Positions 44,090 to 47,214 of a DNA stretch of 47,214 bases are shown in pieces; position 1 is the first letter of the stretch; each line of letters opens with the position of its first letter. The stretch is from Butyricicoccus porcorum (GTDB lineage Bacteria; Bacillota; Clostridia; Oscillospirales; Butyricicoccaceae): NCBI RefSeq assembly GCF_002157465.1, contig NZ_NHOC01000020.1, forward strand, positions 1 through 47,214, written 5' to 3'. The notes under the pieces were generated by a model that did no database searches, was not told the DNA's origin, and saw only the letters and a program-made list of their open reading frames with translations. Position numbers and translations under genes: made by a program.

Positions 44090-45647
44090 GTCGGTCTGGC
44101 AGGAATATCAGCGCGGCGTGGATTACAACAACCGCATTGACCTGTATGACCGCGTCAAGACCAATGAAAATTTTTTTGTCGGACGGCAGTGGGAGGGGCT
44201 GAACGTCACGACGCTCGACCCGCTGATTTTTAACGTGCTGCGCCGTGTCGTCAACCTGTTCATTTCCATGCTGGTTTCGGACGACATTGCGGTGACTGCA
44301 CAGCCGTACCAGAACGCGCCGGATGCGGATACGATGCAGAAGGTCATCGACCGCGCGGTGTCATCCGTCATCGAACGCGCAGGCGTCAAGAGCAAAAACC
44401 GCTACATGCTGCGCAATGCCTGCGTTGACGGCGACGGCTGCTTTTACATCCGGTTCGATCCGGATAAGGACAGCGGACAGGGCGTTCAGGGCGATATTGA
44501 AGTCGATGTCATTGAAAATACCGATGTCTTCTTTGGCAATCCCGCTGTGGACGATGTGCAGCGGCAGCCTTATCTCATCCTGTCCATGCGGCGTTCGGTG
44601 GAAGATGTGCGCCGTGAGGCGATGCAGCGCGGCATGAGCCGCAGCGATGCGAAAGGCATCCAGCCGGACAGCGTGCTCGAACCGCAGTATGATCCACAAA
44701 CCGAGGACACCGACAATATGGTGACTGTGCTGCTGCGCATGCAGCGCACAGAGGACGGCATTGCCTTTTTCAAATGCACCCAGCATGCTGTTATCATGCC
44801 GGAAATCATCACACCATACCGCCGGTATCCGGTCGCCTATATGAGCTGGGAGCGTGTCAAGCATTGCTATCACGGCGCGTCCCCTGTCACTGAGGCCATC
44901 CCCAACCAGATTGCCATCAACAAGCTGTATTCGATGTATGTCCAGTGTATCAAGCATGTCGCCTTCCCGAAAATCATTTACGACATGACGCGCTTTCCAA
45001 ATGGGTATTCCTCGGATGTCGGCAGGGCAATCGGCATGCGGGGCAACCCGAATGAAGCGATCCTCAGTGCCTTCCGCGCGCCGGATATTTCCACGCAGGT
45101 CATGGCACTGCTGTCACAGATGATGAAGGACACAATGGAGCTGATGGGTGCGTCAGATGCGACCCTCGGCAATGTCAAGCCGGACAACACCTCCGCTATC
45201 GTCACCGTGCAGCAGGCGACCATTGCGCCGTTGGAGCTGGTGCGCATGGAGTTTTATCGCTTTGTCGAGGATACCGTGCGCATTTTTGTCGACCTGATGC
45301 GTGTGCATTACGGCTGCCGGAATGTATATCTTGTCGATGACGGAGGCGAGGAGACAACGCTGCGCTTTGATTTTGACACACTCGAAACGACAGCGCTCGA
45401 GCTCAACGTGGAAGTCGGTTCGAGTGCCTACTGGTCGGAAACCATGCAGACGACGACAAATGACAACCTGCTGGAGCGCGGCATTATCACCGACCCGGTG
45501 CTGTATGTCGAGAATATCCCGGACAGCCAGATCCGCGGCAAATCCCGCCTGCTTCGCGCTCTGCGCGAACAGCGGGAAAACGGACAGATGCAGGCTGTAT
45601 CAAACCAGACTACACAGTCAGGTGCGGCGCAGACCGCACCGCAATAA
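44076..45647 (+). CDS. Phage portal protein
   Basis: A 523-residue portal-type protein, which forms the dodecameric channel through which DNA enters the head. Supporting features are the position right after TerL, the N-terminal YDRVKTNENFFVGRQWEG and LDPLIFNVLRRVVNLFISML stretches found in portals, the central long helices (IPNQIAINKLYSMYVQCIKHVAFPK), the VQQATIAPLELVRMEFYRFVEDT stem-like helix and a Gln/Thr-rich tail. ATG 44076 is preferred: GGAGG at 44065-44069 is 6 bases upstream, while ATG 44070 directly abuts it. Confidence 0.85.
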   Translation: MRTPESVWQEYQRGVDYNNRIDLYDRVKTNENFFVGRQWEGLNVTTLDPLIFNVLRRVVNLFISMLVSDDIAVTAQPYQNAPDADTMQKVIDRAVSSVIERAGVKSKNRYMLRNACVDGDGCFYIRFDPDKDSGQGVQGDIEVDVIENTDVFFGNPAVDDVQRQPYLILSMRRSVEDVRREAMQRGMSRSDAKGIQPDSVLEPQYDPQTEDTDNMVTVLLRMQRTEDGIAFFKCTQHAVIMPEIITPYRRYPVAYMSWERVKHCYHGASPVTEAIPNQIAINKLYSMYVQCIKHVAFPKIIYDMTRFPNGYSSDVGRAIGMRGNPNEAILSAFRAPDISTQVMALLSQMMKDTMELMGASDATLGNVKPDNTSAIVTVQQATIAPLELVRMEFYRFVEDTVRIFVDLMRVHYGCRNVYLVDDGGEETTLRFDFDTLETTALELNVEVGSSAYWSETMQTTTNDNLLERGIITDPVLYVENIPDSQIRGKSRLLRALREQRENGQMQAVSNQTTQSGAAQTAPQ

Positions 45648-45662
45648 AAGGAGGCTGATTGT

Positions 45663-46160
45663 ATGCAGAACAAAAGAAAAAATATGGTGCCGGCCGGTGT
45701 ACCAGAGCAGGCCGGCACACCGGAGCAGACCGCCGCAGATCTGCCGCTGACTGACAGCGATGAGCAGCTGTATACGGTGACCGTTGACGGGCAGACCGTT
45801 GAGCTGACGCTGGAACAGTTGATTGCCGCCGCCGAACAGGGGCTTTCCAAAGCCAACCGTGCGGCGCGCCGCGAACAGGTCGCCGGGGAACAGCCGGGCG
45901 GCAATGCCTATCAGGCATTTCTGGATGAATATCCCGACATCCGCCCGAATGAAATTCCGCCGGAGGTGTGGGACAGCGCAAACCAGTCCGGCGACCTGCT
46001 GGGCGCGTACCGCGTGTATGAAATCCGGAAGCTGCGCGAGGAGCTGGAAGACCTGCGGAAAAATGCGGACAATCGCCGCATGGACGTCGGTTCTGCGCGC
46101 TCGGACGGCGAAGCTACCATCACAGACCCCATCATCCTCGCGCTGATGGGAAAAGGCTAA
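45663..46160 (+). CDS. Scaffold-like phage protein
   Basis: A 165-residue acidic, largely helical protein with a proline/glutamate-rich N terminus (AGVPEQAGTPEQTAADLP), a short LTLEQLIAAAEQGLSKA motif and a coiled-coil-like ALRKLREELEDLRKNADN-type segment near the C terminus. Between portal and coat genes this is the normal place of a capsid assembly scaffold, and the LEQLIAAAEQG motif occurs in such proteins. AAAGGAGG precedes the ATG. Confidence 0.65.
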   Translation: MQNKRKNMVPAGVPEQAGTPEQTAADLPLTDSDEQLYTVTVDGQTVELTLEQLIAAAEQGLSKANRAARREQVAGEQPGGNAYQAFLDEYPDIRPNEIPPEVWDSANQSGDLLGAYRVYEIRKLREELEDLRKNADNRRMDVGSARSDGEATITDPIILALMGKG

Positions 46161-46172
46161 GGAGGAAACACC

Positions 46173-46693
46173 ATGGCAGTAAATTTAGCGACCAAATATT
46201 CCAGCCAGATTGCGGAGGTTTTTACCGCAGGCTCATTCATCAAGGGAAAGACATCCAGCTCGTTTGACCTGACCGGCGTCAAGACGCTCAAGGTCTATAC
46301 CCCGGTGACCGTGCCGGAGGTGGATTATACTCGCGACGGCCTCAACCGCTACGGCACTGTGACCGAAATGCAGGATATCGTGCAGGAGCTCAAGATGACG
46401 CAGGACAAGGCATTCACGCTGACCATCGATAAGGGCAATAACCTCGACCAGAACATGACCAAGAAGGCCGCCGATATGCTGCGTTTACAGATCAATGAAC
46501 AGTCGACTCCGGCAGCAGACAAATATGCGTTGAGCCGCTTTGCCATGATGGCGGGCACCATTGATACCGTCAGCGAGGCGCCGACCAAGGACACGATTGT
46601 CGAACTGATTTCTACCGGTGCACAGACGCTGGACGACAATCTGGTTCCGGATGGCGACCGCTATGTCTATGTCACCAGCGAGGTGTACAAGAT
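46173..46693 (+). CDS. Phage major capsid protein, 3' end cut off
   Basis: The first 173 codons of a coat-type protein (MAVNLATKYSSQIAEVFTAGSF, TLKVYTPVTVPEVDYTRDG, AFTLTIDKGNNLDQNMTKKAADMLR). These resemble the N terminus and P-domain start of phage major capsid proteins that follow portal and scaffold genes. TAAGGAGG lies before the ATG. The frame is genuine until VYVTSEVYKI, where the transposon mosaic end at 46694 interrupts it; the residues read after that point are adapter-derived. Confidence 0.82.
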
Positions 46694-46712
46694 CTGTCTC
46701 TTATACACATCT
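46694..46712 (-). other. Nextera transposon mosaic end (adapter remnant)
   Basis: CTGTCTCTTATACACATCT, the reverse complement of the 19-base mosaic end, interrupts the capsid gene and marks the right end of the genomic insert. Confidence 0.97.
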
Positions 46713-46830
46713 GGTGAATGCACAGACGGCAGAGCAGCTCGGGCTGATCTGTGAGAGGTATCTGCTGTACCATCTGGACGTCCACTGCACAACACTGGAT
46801 TTTTATCACTCTCTGTTCCAGATGCAGTGA
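46713..46830 (+). pseudogene. 3' fragment of a gene, possibly recO
   Basis: About 38 codons ending at a TGA (46828-46830): AEQLGLICERYLLYHLDVHC and TTLDFYHSL are visible. The pattern of a helical segment followed by a short tail resembles the C terminus of the DNA repair protein RecO, but the piece is too short to be sure. A new ATG with an AAGG site begins at 46859 (four codons) before the next adapter. Both ends are adapter-defined or adapter-adjacent, so this is a chimeric fragment from elsewhere. Confidence 0.4.
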
Positions 46831-46870
46831 GGACAAAAGAAGGGAAAGGTGAAAAAGGATGAAGACAGGG

Positions 46871-46889
46871 CTGTCTCTTATACACATCT
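46871..46889 (-). other. Nextera transposon mosaic end (adapter remnant)
   Basis: A fourth mosaic end, reverse orientation, joining the recO-like and dusB fragments. Confidence 0.97.
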
Positions 46890-47139
46890 AGGCAGACTGG
46901 GAGGCGATTGCGGCAGTGAAACGCGCGGTGTCTATCCCGGTTATTGCAAATGGCGATGTGGCCAGCGCGCAGGATGCACAGGATATTTTACAGGCGACGG
47001 GTGCGGACGCAGTTATGATCGGACGCGGCGCACTCGGCAACCCGTGGCTGTTTGCCCAGTGCGCGGCGCTGGATGAGGGGTGCGAGATTCCGCCGCTGCC
47101 GCCGCTGGCAGAGCGCATGCAGACCGTGCGCCGCCAGAT
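46890..47139 (+). pseudogene. dusB: Internal fragment of a tRNA-dihydrouridine synthase
   Basis: In the frame starting at 46892 the sequence reads ADWEAIAAVKRAVSIPVIANGDV and then VMIGRGALGNPWLF, the FMN-binding C-terminal half of the barrel of Dus enzymes, which reduce uridines in tRNA. The GRGALGNPW motif is diagnostic, and the pattern fits the DusB subgroup. The piece is cut at both ends by mosaic ends and therefore carries no positional information. Confidence 0.85.
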
Positions 47140-47158
47140 CTGTCTCTTATACACATCT
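47140..47158 (-). other. Nextera transposon mosaic end (adapter remnant)
   Basis: A fifth mosaic end, followed by CCG, which matches the next bases of the read-2 adapter. Confidence 0.97.
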
Positions 47159-47171
47159 CCGCTACCATTTT

Positions 47172-47214
47172 GGCCCGTTGGTCAAGCGGTTAAGACACCG
47201 CCCTTTCACGGCGG
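47172..47214 (+). tRNA. tRNA-Glu (TTC), 3' half missing
   Basis: It begins GGCCCGTTGGTCAAGCGGTTAAGAC, with D arm TCAAGCGGTTAAGA, then anticodon stem CCGCC/GGCGG around CTTTCAC (anticodon TTC at 47205-47207). The window ends at the last base of the anticodon stem, so the T arm and acceptor 3' strand are absent. It lies on the far side of an adapter junction. Confidence 0.85.

Noticed and set aside
46694-46754. A C-terminal extension of the capsid protein beyond VYKI
   Set aside because: The residues CLLYTS come from the mosaic-end adapter, and the DNA after it belongs to another fragment.

Overview
The window is an assembled contig from a moderately GC-rich Clostridia genome. The AddAB/DnaD/SigA/YmdB gene set, SLH surface protein and clostridial folate cluster fit Oscillospiraceae or Butyricicoccaceae; that placement is inferred from protein families only. 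The real genomic insert runs from about 184 to 46693. Outside it the contig is a chain of short pieces joined by Nextera transposon mosaic-end sequences (five copies: 7-25, 165-183, 46694-46712, 46871-46889, 47140-47158): a hemB fragment, a recO-like 3' end, a dusB fragment and the 5' half of a tRNA-Glu. Adjacency across these junctions should not be trusted.

Left to right, the insert holds a 5'-truncated tRNA-Gly(GCC) whose 3' end is part of a 176-bp tandem repeat; the addB-addA recombination nuclease operon; rpmE; a C_GCAxxG_C_C protein; a yoaK-hflX-yigZ run; the dgt-dnaG-rpoD-dCMP deaminase replication/sigma operon; a MarR regulator with a heterodimeric multidrug-type ABC exporter; and, on the minus strand, a folate operon (folA-folC as one continuous frame, an HD-domain protein, folP, a folB-folK fusion). 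Then come a heavy-metal P-type ATPase, an AraC regulator, a nitroreductase and a large transglutaminase/SLH surface protein. A minus-strand block follows (YhaO-like phosphoesterase with a membrane protein, then dnaD-dnaC), then glmU-prs-ymdB on plus, and a zinc-ribbon membrane protein plus a GntR(YtrA-type)-ABC operon on minus.

From about 42.2 kb a phage head module begins without any visible integrase or repressor: small terminase, large terminase, a tiny membrane protein, portal, scaffold-like protein and the start of a coat protein, all behind one sigma-A-type promoter. It is cut off by the adapter junction at 46694.

The most interesting points are the uninterrupted DHFR-folylpolyglutamate synthase fusion and the cysteine-tailed HD protein in the folate operon, a GlmU whose uridylyltransferase half has lost its nucleotide-binding signature, the tandem tRNA 3'-end repeats, and the phage module abutting housekeeping genes. 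I saw no CRISPR array, no insertion sequence and no obvious new defence system.
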